A DNA stretch of 34,598 nt, from the NCBI GenBank assembly GCA_023380305.1, contig JAMCQZ010000004.1:1-34598 (forward strand), given 5' to 3'. The notes under the pieces are model-generated. The model was not told the DNA's origin and did not search any database. It saw only the letters and a list, made by a program, of their open reading frames with translations. Shown here in pieces: positions 17,573-27,591 of the stretch (position 1 is the first letter of the stretch; each line of letters starts with the position of its first letter). Both the position numbers and the translations under genes were made by a program. The DNA is from Patescibacteria group bacterium (GTDB taxonomy: Bacteria > Patescibacteriota > Minisyncoccia > UBA6257 > Colwellbacteraceae).

Positions 17573-18961
17573 TTACTTGCCCAATTTTTCGATGGCAATT
17601 TTTATTCTTCTCAATGATTCTTCTTTTCCGAGGCCCGCCAAAAGTTCAAACGGCGTAGGACTCGTTTTCGATCCGGAAAGACTTACCCGGAGGGGCCAAA
17701 GATAATCCCCTTTTTTATCTTGCGGCACCAGGCTCATGATCTTCGCGGTGATCTCTTCAAGGTCGAAGCGGTCGCCGGCGGTTTCGATCTCATTCGCGAG
17801 TTTTTTAAGGATCCCGGCGGTGTCGCGATCTTCGCCTTTCCAAAAGAGCAGAGTCCCGTCGTAGTCGGGCAATTCGAAATAAACATGCAGAAGCTCGGCA
17901 GCGTCTCCCAATCTCTCCAAGCGCGGTTTTATGGCCTCGATCATGGCAGCGTTTGTCTTCCAATCGGCCGGAATGAATCCCCGAATCTTTTCCGTAAGGT
18001 TTTCTTCATCCAAGGCGTTGAGGTACTGGCGGTTTATCCAGTTCAGTTTTTCGATGTCGAAAACTGCTCCGGCCTTTTGAACGCGGTCGATGTCGAATTC
18101 GTCGACAAGCTCGTCGAGAACCATGATTTCTTTATCGTTTTTCGGATGCCAGCCGAGCAGGGCGACAAAATTGACGATCGCTTCCGGCAGATAGCCTTTG
18201 GAAAGGTATTCTTTTATGGAAACATCCCCGTAACGTTTGGACATTTTGCTTCTGTCGGGCGAGAGAATCAGCGGCAGGTGTCCGAAAGTCGGTTCGGGGC
18301 GGCCGAGCGCCCGGTAGAGGGCGATTTGTTTCGGCGTGTTCGGAATATGGTCTTCTCCCCTGATGACGTGGGTGATGTCCATGAGGATGTCATCGACGAC
18401 GACGCTGAAATTGTAGAGAGGCTCGTCGAGATTTTTGGCGATGACAATGTCTCCGACAAGCCCGAGGTCGAATTCGATCGGCCCCCTGATCATGTCGTCG
18501 AAGGACACTTTCTCGGCCGGGATCTTCAGACGGATGACGTAGGGCTTCCCCGCTTCGAGATTCGTCTTGATTTCTTTCTCGGTCAAAACGCAGCATTTGC
18601 CGCTGTATTTGGGCGCGACGCCGGCGGCGGTTTGCGATTCGCGTTCGGCTTCGAGATCTTCTCTCGTGCAAAAACAATAATAAGCCTTATCCTCGGCGAT
18701 AAGCTTCTCCAGATATTCGCGGTAGATTCCCGAGCGTTCGCTTTGGCGGTAGAATTCGTCCCACTCGAGGCCGAGCGTCTTCATGCTCTTCAAGATATCG
18801 TCCTCGTATTCCTTCTTGGAGCGCTCCTTGTCGGTGTCTTCTATGCGTAGAATAAAAACGCCTTTGTTTTTTCGGGCGAAAAGCCAGTTAAACAAGGCTG
18901 TCCGGCTGCTGCCGATATGGAAGTATCCCGTCGGGCTCGGGGCCATTCTAACCCTGATCAT
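17573..18961 (-). CDS. gltX: Glutamyl-tRNA synthetase
   Basis: RMAPSPTGYFHIGSSRTALFNWLFAR...FILRIEDTD...LSPDRSKMSKRYGDVSI. Confidence 0.96.
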   Translation of the reverse strand: MIRVRMAPSPTGYFHIGSSRTALFNWLFARKNKGVFILRIEDTDKERSKKEYEDDILKSMKTLGLEWDEFYRQSERSGIYREYLEKLIAEDKAYYCFCTREDLEAERESQTAAGVAPKYSGKCCVLTEKEIKTNLEAGKPYVIRLKIPAEKVSFDDMIRGPIEFDLGLVGDIVIAKNLDEPLYNFSVVVDDILMDITHVIRGEDHIPNTPKQIALYRALGRPEPTFGHLPLILSPDRSKMSKRYGDVSIKEYLSKGYLPEAIVNFVALLGWHPKNDKEIMVLDELVDEFDIDRVQKAGAVFDIEKLNWINRQYLNALDEENLTEKIRGFIPADWKTNAAMIEAIKPRLERLGDAAELLHVYFELPDYDGTLLFWKGEDRDTAGILKKLANEIETAGDRFDLEEITAKIMSLVPQDKKGDYLWPLRVSLSGSKTSPTPFELLAGLGKEESLRRIKIAIEKLGK

Positions 18962-20099
18962 TATTCGCTAATTTTACTATTTCCTGGCTGATAATTAAAG
19001 CGGCGTCCCTTTTTCCGAAAAGCCTCGCCTGCGCCGCCATTTGTTCGCGGACATCGGGATTGTCGACGATATTTTCGACTTTCATGAGGAACGTTTCCGG
19101 AGAAAAATCCTTTTCCGTCATGATATCGCAGGCTCCGGAGGCGGCGTAAACCTTGGCGTTTTCTTCCTGGTGGTTCGAAGCCGCTTCCGGAAGAGGAATG
19201 AGAATCGAGGGTTTACCGAAAGCGGCGATTTCAAACAGGGCGCTTCCCGATCGCGAGACGATGAGGTCGGCCGCGGTCATCACGTCTTTCAATTCGGATT
19301 TGAAAAACGGAGTAAAGCGGTACCGCTGCTGAATTTCATAAGGGAGTCCGCTCAAAATCGGCGCCACTTCCGATTCATATTCGTCGTAGTTGTTGTCCCC
19401 CACTTGGTGGAGCACCTGGTATTTTTGGAGAAGCCGCGGCAGGGACAAAAGGACAAAATCGTTGATTCTCGTCGATCCCTGAGATCCGCCCATAACAACG
19501 ACCAGGGGCAGGTTCCTGTCGAAGCCGAAGAATGTTTTTGCCGAATCGGACGCCATCAGATTCGTAAAAAGCTGCCTTCTCAATGGATTGCCGGAAAAAA
19601 CAATTTTCTGGCCGTCGGTTCCGGAAAAATAAGGAGCCGCTTCCTTGAAAGCGAGGAATATTTTGTTCGCAAATCTTGCGCTTGAAAGCGAAGTCAGGCT
19701 CGGCCGGCTGTCCGATTCGTGGACATAGATCGGAATTTTGTAGAAAGCGGCAGCGAGGACGACAGCCATGGCTCCGGGGCCGCCTTTCGAAAAAACGACA
19801 TCCGGCATGAACCAATAAAGCCCCCAAAGGGCCTGAATGAGGCTAAAAACGAATTTTGGAATATCGATCAGGTTTCTCAAATCGAAATATCTCCTGATTT
19901 TGCTTTCCGTTATGGAAGAAATCGAAACGCCATTTTCCTCGAGTGTTTCGCGATACTGTTTTGGCGACCCGAAATACCGCATGTCGATTTCCAGGTGTTC
20001 TTCGGCCGCCAAAATCTGCGTCTCGGTGGCGACAGCGATCAACGGATATATATGGCCCCCGGTGCCTCCGCCGGAGAACGCGACTCGAAGTTTATGCAT
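18948..20099 (-). CDS. murG: UDP-N-acetylglucosamine--N-acetylmuramyl-(pentapeptide) pyrophosphoryl-undecaprenol GlcNAc transferase
   Basis: RVAFSGGGTGGHIYPLIAVATE...VVVMGGSQGSTRINDFV...ADLIVSRSGSALFEIAAFGKPSILIPLPEAASNHQEENAK. Confidence 0.96.
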   Translation of the reverse strand: MHKLRVAFSGGGTGGHIYPLIAVATETQILAAEEHLEIDMRYFGSPKQYRETLEENGVSISSITESKIRRYFDLRNLIDIPKFVFSLIQALWGLYWFMPDVVFSKGGPGAMAVVLAAAFYKIPIYVHESDSRPSLTSLSSARFANKIFLAFKEAAPYFSGTDGQKIVFSGNPLRRQLFTNLMASDSAKTFFGFDRNLPLVVVMGGSQGSTRINDFVLLSLPRLLQKYQVLHQVGDNNYDEYESEVAPILSGLPYEIQQRYRFTPFFKSELKDVMTAADLIVSRSGSALFEIAAFGKPSILIPLPEAASNHQEENAKVYAASGACDIMTEKDFSPETFLMKVENIVDNPDVREQMAAQARLFGKRDAALIISQEIVKLANNDQG

Positions 20100-21183
20100 G
20101 GCGATAAAAATTAACCATCAATCCGAGCATGGTCATGAAGACGGCCAAGCTCGTTCCTCCATAACTTATAAACGGAAGAGGGGTCCCGGTCAAAGGAATG
20201 AGTCCGGAAATGGCGCCCATGTTGACGAAGGCCTGGATGCCGATGATCGACGAAAAGCCGATCATGGCGAATTTCCCGAATTTGGTTTTCGTTTCCAGGC
20301 TTCCGAAGAATCCGGCAAGCGTCAGGACCAAAAAAAGCAGGATAAAGAATGCGACGCCGACAAATCCCAGTTCCTCGGCGGCGATGGCAAAAATGGAGTC
20401 GCCTATCGGTTCCGGCAGGCCGATGATCTTTGAGGTTGAATTGCCGTAGCCGACGCCGAAAAGTTGTCCCGAACCGATGGCGATCATCGCTTGGTTCACC
20501 TGGAACGAGGCCCCCAGAGGGTCGGCATCCTTGTTGAAGAAAGTGATGAATCTGGCGAGCCTGTAGGGGGTGAGGGCGATCAAGAGTCCGAAAGCGACGA
20601 CCGCGAGCATAACTATCGCCGCGATGAACGAAAGTTTGGCGCCGCTCACGAAATAAACGATGAGCGTCGCCGCCATAATGATGAGTACGATGCTCGTCGC
20701 CGGCTGGATGACGAGTAAAAATCCGATAAGCCCCGAGATGATAAGGAATGGCAGGAATCCCTCCCAGACGTCGGTTTTGCGGTCGCGCTTGGAGGCTGCG
20801 AGCCAGGAAGCGATATAAATGATAAAGGTGATCTTTAAAAGTTCGGAGGGCTGGAAAGAAAGCCCTTTGATTTCAAGCCAACGGGAAGAAGTTTTGTCGT
20901 GCACCCCGAGGGGCGTGAACACGAGCACCAAAAGGCAGATGTTTAAAATGAGCGCGACCAGGGCGGTTTTCTTGATGATTTTCGGGGAGACGAACATGCC
21001 GGCCAGAAATCCGACCACGCCGGCGGTCAATCCGAAAAGCAGCTGGCGTTCGAGAAAATAATAGGGATCGTGAAATTGCCGTTTTCCCCAGGGAGACGAG
21101 GCGCTCGCGAGCAAGGCGAATCCGAGGACAATAAGGAGAATCGCAATGCCGATGATGATGGTGTCAGCGTTTTTTCTTAACAT
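20092..21183 (-). CDS. ftsW: FtsW/RodA/SpoVE-family SEDS glycosyltransferase
   Basis: Polytopic; PSELLKITFIIYIASWLA, LLVIQPATSIVLII, AIAAEELGFVGVAF, SYGGTSLAVFMTMLGL. Confidence 0.93.
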   Translation of the reverse strand: MLRKNADTIIIGIAILLIVLGFALLASASSPWGKRQFHDPYYFLERQLLFGLTAGVVGFLAGMFVSPKIIKKTALVALILNICLLVLVFTPLGVHDKTSSRWLEIKGLSFQPSELLKITFIIYIASWLAASKRDRKTDVWEGFLPFLIISGLIGFLLVIQPATSIVLIIMAATLIVYFVSGAKLSFIAAIVMLAVVAFGLLIALTPYRLARFITFFNKDADPLGASFQVNQAMIAIGSGQLFGVGYGNSTSKIIGLPEPIGDSIFAIAAEELGFVGVAFFILLFLVLTLAGFFGSLETKTKFGKFAMIGFSSIIGIQAFVNMGAISGLIPLTGTPLPFISYGGTSLAVFMTMLGLMVNFYRHA

Positions 21184-22672
21184 CGTGTTTTAATACCTGT
21201 CCGGCGGCGGAGTTTTCAATTTCTCCGTTGCGGACAGCTATTTTTCCGGAGACAATGACGTCTTTGATCCTATTGTCGCGGATCAAAACCAGATCGGCGA
21301 GATTCCCCTCTTTAAGAAGCCCGCGGTTTTTGAGGTTAAATATCCGCGCCGGAACGGAAGTGATTTTTTTGACGGCGATTTCGATCGAAAGGGATTTGGT
21401 GGCGATTTCGAGATATTTTGTAAAGGTGTTTTTGGAGCGTTCGTGGACGAACTTCTCCGAGGGGTCGAAACTCGTCGAATTCGAAGCGATCAAAGACTGG
21501 CTGTGGAGCAGTCCTTTTTCGATGAGTTTCTCGTCGATGTTTTTCACAGCCATGGTGCCGCGCATGCGTGTCAATCTCATCAGTTCAAAAACCCCTTCGG
21601 CTGGTTCGAGCCCCCTGTTTTGGGAAAATTCCCGGATGGATTTGCCGACAACATAGTCGTTTTTCGGCGCGCCGGCGATGACCATCGTTTCCGGATCGAT
21701 TTTGTTTTTGCTCCAGAAACTTTGAATCTGTTTGATATATCCCGGTTTGCCGAGCCGCGCCAGGGTTTCTGCGACGCTTTCGGAAAGAATCCTTTTCGGC
21801 AAAAGATCGCTCAAAACGACCACGGAAGTGTCGTACGGAAAAATATCGAAATGAATGTCGGCGGCGGCGGTATTCTCTCCGATGATTCCGAGCGCCTGCT
21901 CGTATTTTTTGGCCGAAACCGAATAGGGTTCGAAATGACTGATGATGGTTGAAATGCCGCTTCGGACAGCCGCGCCGACGCTGTCTTTTACCGATTCGAT
22001 GAGCCCGTCGCCGTAGTCCCGGAGATGGGTTGAATAAATTCCGTTTCGATCCTTGACCGTTTTCAAGAGCTCGACAATTTCCTCGTTCTCGATGTCTTCC
22101 CCGGCGGCGTATCCGAGGCTCGACGACATTCCGAACGATCCGTCCCTGAGGCTTTTGTCGAGGAGCGCGCTGAGGATTTTCATTTCTTGGCCGGAAAGGG
22201 CCCGAGATTTTCTGACGATATTCTGCCGCATGGAAAGATGGCCGGAGAGCGTTCCGAAATTAACGCCGAGGGTCATGCGTCTCAGGCTCGATAAAAATTC
22301 TTTTGTCGTGCGCCAATCAACGTTCAGGCGTTCGCTTTCGGACCACTCCCGCACCGATTCCATCGAACCGTAAACGAGCGGGGCAAGCGAATAACCGCAC
22401 ATTCCGCCGAAAATAGTCGTTACTCCCTGTTTCAAAAAATCTTCCTGCCCGGGGTTCGTGAAAAGCGTCAGATAATGGTCGGAATCCGTGTCGACGTCGA
22501 TGAATCCGGGCGCCGCGTAGCATCCGAATCCGTCGATAACCGTTTCCGCCGGCCGGTGGCCGCGAAAATCGCCGATGGCCGAGATCTTGTCCTTTAGAAC
22601 GAGGATGTCCGCCTTGAAGGGCGAGTTGCCGTTGCCGTCCAAGATTTGCGCGCCTTTGATAAGGATGCTCAT
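21164..22672 (-). CDS. Amidohydrolase / N-acyl-D-amino-acid deacylase-like protein
   Basis: MSILIKGAQILDGNGNSPFKADILVLKDKISAIGDF...APGFIDVDTDSDHYLTLFTNPGQEDFLKQGVTTIFGGMCGYSLAPL; LLKEGNLADLVLI C-terminal motif. Confidence 0.85.
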   Translation of the reverse strand: MSILIKGAQILDGNGNSPFKADILVLKDKISAIGDFRGHRPAETVIDGFGCYAAPGFIDVDTDSDHYLTLFTNPGQEDFLKQGVTTIFGGMCGYSLAPLVYGSMESVREWSESERLNVDWRTTKEFLSSLRRMTLGVNFGTLSGHLSMRQNIVRKSRALSGQEMKILSALLDKSLRDGSFGMSSSLGYAAGEDIENEEIVELLKTVKDRNGIYSTHLRDYGDGLIESVKDSVGAAVRSGISTIISHFEPYSVSAKKYEQALGIIGENTAAADIHFDIFPYDTSVVVLSDLLPKRILSESVAETLARLGKPGYIKQIQSFWSKNKIDPETMVIAGAPKNDYVVGKSIREFSQNRGLEPAEGVFELMRLTRMRGTMAVKNIDEKLIEKGLLHSQSLIASNSTSFDPSEKFVHERSKNTFTKYLEIATKSLSIEIAVKKITSVPARIFNLKNRGLLKEGNLADLVLIRDNRIKDVIVSGKIAVRNGEIENSAAGQVLKHDVKKKR

Positions 22673-22694
22673 CTATTTGATTATAGCAGTTCCC

Positions 22695-23777
22695 CTAAAT
22701 TAGCCCGAAGAGATAAAAGACGAAAAGAATCACTCCAAATCCGGCGCTGATGAATCCGATGATCCAAAACCTCATGGTAATCTGCGCCTCGGGCATGCCG
22801 ATGGCTTCGAAGTGGTGATGGATGGGGGTCGAGAGAAAAATTTTCCTATGAAAAAGCTTCTTGCTTATGGTCTGGATGATGACTGAAAGAGTTTCCAAGA
22901 CCAAAGGCAGGGCGATTATCGGCAGGAGCAGGGCCGAATCGGTTTGCATGGCGATGACGCCCATGGTGATGCCCAGAGCCATGGAACCCGTGTCTCCCAT
23001 GAAAAACTTCGCCGGGTTGATATTGTTCCACAAAAACGCGAGTAGCGATCCGATGACGGCGCCGATCATCACCGCCAGGTTGTATTTCCGGAGAAGAAAA
23101 GAGACGATCATCAACCCTCCGAAAATAAACAAGGAAACGCCGCCGAGGAGTCCGTCGAGGCCGTCGGTTAGATCGGCCGAAAAGGCGCTCGCGACGACGA
23201 CGAGCATAAATATCGGTATGTACCAGAGTCCGACGTCGAAGTTTCCGAAGAAAGGAACGCGCAGGATGCAGGCGTTCGCCACATTGTCGAGACAACCGAG
23301 TTTCGCGTAGAACCACCATGCGCCGATCGCGGCGATGACACAATACATTATGAATTTCTGTCTGACTGTCATCCCTCCGCCCTTCGGGCCGATGCGGAGC
23401 ACGCCGAGCAGGTCGTCGAGAAATCCGAGGCCCGCGGCGATGAACATCGCGGCGAGCGGCAGATATGTTTCGGCGCGATTTATGAAATTGAGATATCCGA
23501 AAAATCCGTCGAAGAAATGGTTCAAGATTCCGAAGATGATCGCCAGACCGAGGACGGAAAGCCAGATGAGGACGCCGCCCATGGTGGGCGTCCCCTCTTT
23601 CTTGGCGTGGAGTTTGGCGAAGATCGGGGCGGATTCGGCCGAGCGAATCTGTTTCTTGATGCCGAATTTTTTCAGAAATTTAAAAAGCGCCGGCGTCAGC
23701 ATCAAAGCGCTTATGAAGGCGATGATGGTCACTCCGAGCACGCGGACGGCTTGTATTCTAATCGCTTCTTGAAGCAT
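22695..23777 (-). CDS. mraY: Phospho-N-acetylmuramoyl-pentapeptide-transferase
   Basis: KKEGTPTMGGVLIWLSVL; GFLDDLLGV; SADLTDGLDGLLGG; FMGDTGSMALG; PIHHHFEAIGMPE. Confidence 0.96.
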   Translation of the reverse strand: MLQEAIRIQAVRVLGVTIIAFISALMLTPALFKFLKKFGIKKQIRSAESAPIFAKLHAKKEGTPTMGGVLIWLSVLGLAIIFGILNHFFDGFFGYLNFINRAETYLPLAAMFIAAGLGFLDDLLGVLRIGPKGGGMTVRQKFIMYCVIAAIGAWWFYAKLGCLDNVANACILRVPFFGNFDVGLWYIPIFMLVVVASAFSADLTDGLDGLLGGVSLFIFGGLMIVSFLLRKYNLAVMIGAVIGSLLAFLWNNINPAKFFMGDTGSMALGITMGVIAMQTDSALLLPIIALPLVLETLSVIIQTISKKLFHRKIFLSTPIHHHFEAIGMPEAQITMRFWIIGFISAGFGVILFVFYLFGLI

Positions 23778-24660
23778 CGGTGATAAAATTCAATATTTTT
23801 TCGCTTTCTTCGAACCGGCTTTCGGTGCCGAGCACGAGGATCATAACGGGATGGTTCTGGACCGAAAAAACGGAAACCAGATTGCCTTGGGCCGAAGTCG
23901 TGAATCCGGTCTTACCTCCGAGGAAGTCCGACCGGCCGGCAAACTGGTGTGTGCTCGAAAATTCCTTGGTTTTTCCGCTTTTGATTTCGGTGATCGTTCC
24001 CTTGGGATTTTTATTTATCGAAAGGGCGCGTCGGTGATTTTCCCAAATATATTGTACTAATTTTACGAGATCGTCGCCAGAAGTCCGGCTCGATTCCGAA
24101 AGTCCCGACGAGTCGGCAAAATGCGTGTCGGCCATGCCGAGCTCCGCCGCTTTCCGGTTCATTTTGTCGACGAACTGGTTTTCGGGAAGATGGCTGGCGA
24201 ACGTGTAAGCCGCCTTGTTCGAGGAAGCTTTCATCATGATGTTTAAAAGATCGCCCGCGGTGTAAACCTCTTTGGGAAGAATGACGTCGTCGGTCGGGCC
24301 GGATTCCGGAATTCTGATCTCTTCCGCCGGGTCAAAGGATTCATCGACGATGACGGCCGACATGAGCTTGGTCAGGGACGCCGCCGGCCAGTTCTGTCCG
24401 CCGTTGTAATTCAAAATGTTCTTCTTCGTTTGGAGATCGACGACCTCGGCGGCGACCGCATTCAGCTTCTCGTTTAAAACGAGCGCTTGCGGCAATTCGG
24501 CCGGGTCTTTGGCTTCGGCGTATCCGGAGGAAACGTTTCCTGGAAGGCTTTCGTTGTTTATGGGAGTCGTTTTGCCGGCAAGAAGCCGTTGGTTCAAGGC
24601 GACGAGGCTGATGGTCGCGATAAGCAGTATTAAAAGACGGGGTCTGATTTCCGGATTCAT
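23758..24660 (-). CDS. D-alanyl-D-alanine carboxypeptidase (S11, PBP5-like)
   Basis: SxxK in AASLTKLMSA; SxN in ASSNKAA; KTG in GGKTGFTTSAQG. Confidence 0.93.
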   Translation of the reverse strand: MNPEIRPRLLILLIATISLVALNQRLLAGKTTPINNESLPGNVSSGYAEAKDPAELPQALVLNEKLNAVAAEVVDLQTKKNILNYNGGQNWPAASLTKLMSAVIVDESFDPAEEIRIPESGPTDDVILPKEVYTAGDLLNIMMKASSNKAAYTFASHLPENQFVDKMNRKAAELGMADTHFADSSGLSESSRTSGDDLVKLVQYIWENHRRALSINKNPKGTITEIKSGKTKEFSSTHQFAGRSDFLGGKTGFTTSAQGNLVSVFSVQNHPVMILVLGTESRFEESEKILNFITDASRSD

Positions 24661-25229
24661 TCTGTTTGGGATTTTTCTTGGGTTTCGTTTTCGGCGAAAA
24701 GCTTGGCGATTTCCCGGTAGTGGCCGTATTCCGGCAGTTCCGATTCTTTGGAAACACCGAGTTGTTTCAAAGCGTCGAAGGATAGTTTGTAATCGAACGA
24801 GGAAAGTTTTCTGGCGCTCGGATTCCTTTCGACGAGGCCACGCACCAGCAGGCTTCTTAAAATAAAACTCGAGTTGACTCCTCTGACATAATCGATGTCC
24901 GGTCGGCTGATCGGGCCGAGATAAGCGATGATGGACAGGGTTTCCTGCGCTGCCGGGGTGAGATCCTCCTTGATTTCGGCCTTGACGATTTCCTCGATGA
25001 TTTTTCCAAAAACTGGCTTGGTCGCAAGTTGTATCCGTTCGTCCGATTCGACGATAAAAAGGCCCGACTCCTCGGATTCGAGGCGGGCTTTCAGCCGGCC
25101 GACAGCTTCTTTGATTTGCGATTCATCCGTTCCGACCATCTTGGCGAGGGCCGATATTTTTACGGGTTCGCCGTAGATGAAAAGCACGGCTTCGATTTTC
25201 GCTTCCAGTTCCTTGTTGTTTTCAGGCAT
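24657..25229 (-). CDS. scpB: Segregation and condensation protein B
   Basis: LEAKIEAVLFIYGEPVKISALAKM...LTPAAQETLSIIAYLGPISRPDIDYVRGVNSSFILRSLLVRGLVE. Confidence 0.95.
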   Translation of the reverse strand: MPENNKELEAKIEAVLFIYGEPVKISALAKMVGTDESQIKEAVGRLKARLESEESGLFIVESDERIQLATKPVFGKIIEEIVKAEIKEDLTPAAQETLSIIAYLGPISRPDIDYVRGVNSSFILRSLLVRGLVERNPSARKLSSFDYKLSFDALKQLGVSKESELPEYGHYREIAKLFAENETQEKSQTE

Positions 25230-25920
25230 GCGGTGAAATGATTATTTCCTCGAACTGTCCTCCCTGTTCGATTCGGATGGTGTTGTCCTTCAACAAATGC
25301 AGCAAGGCCAGAAAAAGAATGATGATTTCCTGGCGTTCCTTGTCTTTGCTTAGTTCCTTGAATCTGAAAGTGGCTCCCTTGATCCGGCCGATGAGGTCCG
25401 CCACATATTTTTCAAAATCGATTACCTTGTGTTCGACATACTGCTTCTGATTGGCCGCGAATATATTATAAAGCCCGGCGAAAGCTTTGACCATAAGATC
25501 GGTTGAAAAATTCTTCGGCGGATAGAAGAACGTCGGCCGCGAAGCGCCGGCGGCAAAATCCCGGCTAAAAGATCGCCGATCCGACCCCCAGAGCAGCCGG
25601 ATATTTTTTTCGGCCGACTTGAATTCCTTGTAAAGCTTGAGCCGCGCCTCGAGGTCGGCGATGCTTTCCTCCTCTTCGGCCGTGAGTTCCAAATCCGGAA
25701 TCAGGCTTTTGGATTTGATGAGGAGCAATTTCGAAGCCACGGCGACAAAATCGGCCAGGGCTTTCGGTTCGGCATCCCCGATTTTCGAAACGTAGTCCAA
25801 AAACTCGCCGGTTATTTTCGCAAGGCTCAGTTCGGTGATTTCCAGTTTTCGTTCCTCGATAAGCTCCAGAAGTTTTTGAAGCGGACCGGAAAACCTTTCG
25901 GTGCTGATTTCAAAAGGCAT
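25222..25920 (-). CDS. scpA: Segregation and condensation protein A
   Basis: FSGPLQKLLELIEERKLEITELSLAKITGEFLDYV...DFVAVASKLLLIKSKSLIP; overlaps scpB. Confidence 0.93.
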   Translation of the reverse strand: MPFEISTERFSGPLQKLLELIEERKLEITELSLAKITGEFLDYVSKIGDAEPKALADFVAVASKLLLIKSKSLIPDLELTAEEEESIADLEARLKLYKEFKSAEKNIRLLWGSDRRSFSRDFAAGASRPTFFYPPKNFSTDLMVKAFAGLYNIFAANQKQYVEHKVIDFEKYVADLIGRIKGATFRFKELSKDKERQEIIILFLALLHLLKDNTIRIEQGGQFEEIIISPHA

Positions 25921-25965
25921 TTTATGAATTATAACCCCGGATTCTGCGGCCGACCAAGGCCGCGC

Positions 25966-26289
25966 CTAAAATCCGGCCTCTTTCATTTCGGCGATGATTT
26001 CTTTCGGAAGCGGTTCTCCGGGACGGGTAACGCCGGGATATTTCCAGGCGGAAATGATTTTGCAGATCCGATTTCCAGAACGGATTTCGTCTTTGATCAT
26101 CGCCCATATTTCATAGGGGTGCTTCGCGCTTCCCGATGGCTGCATGACGGCGATCGTCCCTTCGGCAATCCCCTTTTCGGTCCGCTTCGGATAATTGATG
26201 ACGCGTTTCACGCGGTATTCGGAAAGGCCGTAAAAACGCATTTTCATGGTGGCGTGAGTTGTCCAAACAAGTTTTCTTTGGTCCAACAT
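25966..26289 (-). CDS. Small protein with DUF4258/RelE-superfamily-like N-terminal pattern
   Basis: VWTTHATMKMRFYGLSEYRVKRVINYPKRTEKGIAEGTIAVMQ resembles HAxxRMxxRgIsexxVxxvixxP. Confidence 0.5.
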   Translation of the reverse strand: MLDQRKLVWTTHATMKMRFYGLSEYRVKRVINYPKRTEKGIAEGTIAVMQPSGSAKHPYEIWAMIKDEIRSGNRICKIISAWKYPGVTRPGEPLPKEIIAEMKEAGF

Positions 26290-26298
26290 GTTTTTTGG

Positions 26299-27537
26299 TT
26301 ATTCCGTCGCCGGCAGCAAGGCAGCTTTGGTGTAGCTGTTTTCCGGGCTCCAGAGCATCCAACCGGCGGTCGCGTCGATTTCTTCGACGGCCGTGATTTC
26401 TTGCCTCACTTTGACTGCGTCGTAGGTGGCTCCCATGTCGAAATCCTGGAGCCAAAGCCGGATTTTGGGCTGGTTTGTCATACCCTGGGATTCGAGGTTG
26501 TGAAGTTTCGTCATCGCCGTTTGAATGGTGTCCTTGACGACTTCGTAGGGATGATCGGCCGGATTTTTGAATCCCAAGAAGTTCGTGGCGTAGTGAGAAG
26601 GATAGGCCATGGGGCAGACGGCGTCGAAATACGGCAAAGCGTCCTCGATGATCTGGCCGATGCCGAGGTCGTCGTTCACGACTGCCGCCAGTCCGAAAAG
26701 GTCGGCTGAGATCGTTGTTTCCGGAAGGGTGTTTCTCACGTACTGGAAGAATTTTCTCATGGTGAGGTGCTTGGGGGTTACCATGTCGTAGACCGGAAAA
26801 TTCATGTCGGTGATGTTGCCGTCCGATGGAAAGCGGATATAGTCGAAATTGATTTCGTCGAATCCGCGAGAAGTCGCGTCCTTGGCGATCCCCAAGTTGT
26901 AATCCCAGACTTCCTGTGAAGCCGGGTCCATCCAGGCCAGACCCTTGCGGTCAAGCCATGTTTTGCCGTTCGATTTGCTTTGGACCGCCAAATCAGGCCT
27001 GTTTTTGGCTAAAATCGGGTCCTGGAACACGGCAATGCGGCCGATGACGTAAATACCCTGATCATGGAATTTTTTGATAAGGGCGTTGATTTTGGGGATT
27101 TTAACATCCTTGGCTTTGTATTGGTTTATGAGCGGATCTTCGATGTCGTAAGCCACGTATCCGGAATAATCCTTGATGTCGACGACGACGGCGTTTAACT
27201 CCGTGGTTTTGACGAGGTTGATGAAATAGTCGACCTGCTTTGTCGATCCGGCTGACCAGGCGGTTGAATAAATGGCCTTAACGACCGTCGGTTTTTCCGC
27301 GAGGGGTTTCTGGTTTTCGATGTCGCCGTTTTTCTGGCTGATCGGAATCTCGGCCGTCGCCTGCTGATCTTCGCCGATATTGATGAGCTTGCCGATGATG
27401 CCCGAAAGCCCGTTTGTTTTTTCGGGTTCGTTGGCCGCGGCCGCGCCGATTCTGAAAGTGTAAGTCGTGTTTAAAAACAAAAAAGCGCCCGTGATCAAGG
27501 CTCCCAGAATAATTATGAAGAGGATTTTTTTCATCAA
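26299..27537 (-). CDS. Putative glycoside hydrolase-like protein (DUF4015-type)
   Basis: N-terminal TM; ELNAVVVDIKDYSGYVAYDIED...IYVIGRIAVFQDPILAKNRPDLAVQ...WLDRKGLAWMDPASQEVWDYNLGIAKDATSRGFDEINFDYIRFPSDG. Confidence 0.87.
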   Translation of the reverse strand: MMKKILFIIILGALITGAFLFLNTTYTFRIGAAAANEPEKTNGLSGIIGKLINIGEDQQATAEIPISQKNGDIENQKPLAEKPTVVKAIYSTAWSAGSTKQVDYFINLVKTTELNAVVVDIKDYSGYVAYDIEDPLINQYKAKDVKIPKINALIKKFHDQGIYVIGRIAVFQDPILAKNRPDLAVQSKSNGKTWLDRKGLAWMDPASQEVWDYNLGIAKDATSRGFDEINFDYIRFPSDGNITDMNFPVYDMVTPKHLTMRKFFQYVRNTLPETTISADLFGLAAVVNDDLGIGQIIEDALPYFDAVCPMAYPSHYATNFLGFKNPADHPYEVVKDTIQTAMTKLHNLESQGMTNQPKIRLWLQDFDMGATYDAVKVRQEITAVEEIDATAGWMLWSPENSYTKAALLPATE

Positions 27538-27591
27538 ACGCCGCTTTTTTGAATGTTTTTATTTTACCCTTTTCTCGCCTATAATAAAACC

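Noticed and set aside
17720-18850. 376-aa + strand ORF
   Set aside because: Lies wholly antisense to gltX, which has HIGH-type and KMSKR motifs; product has no recognisable domain and fits codon-bias shadow ORFs.
25876-26709. 277-aa + strand ORF
   Set aside because: Antisense to the DUF4015-like and DUF4258-like genes; F/G/R-rich shadow composition.
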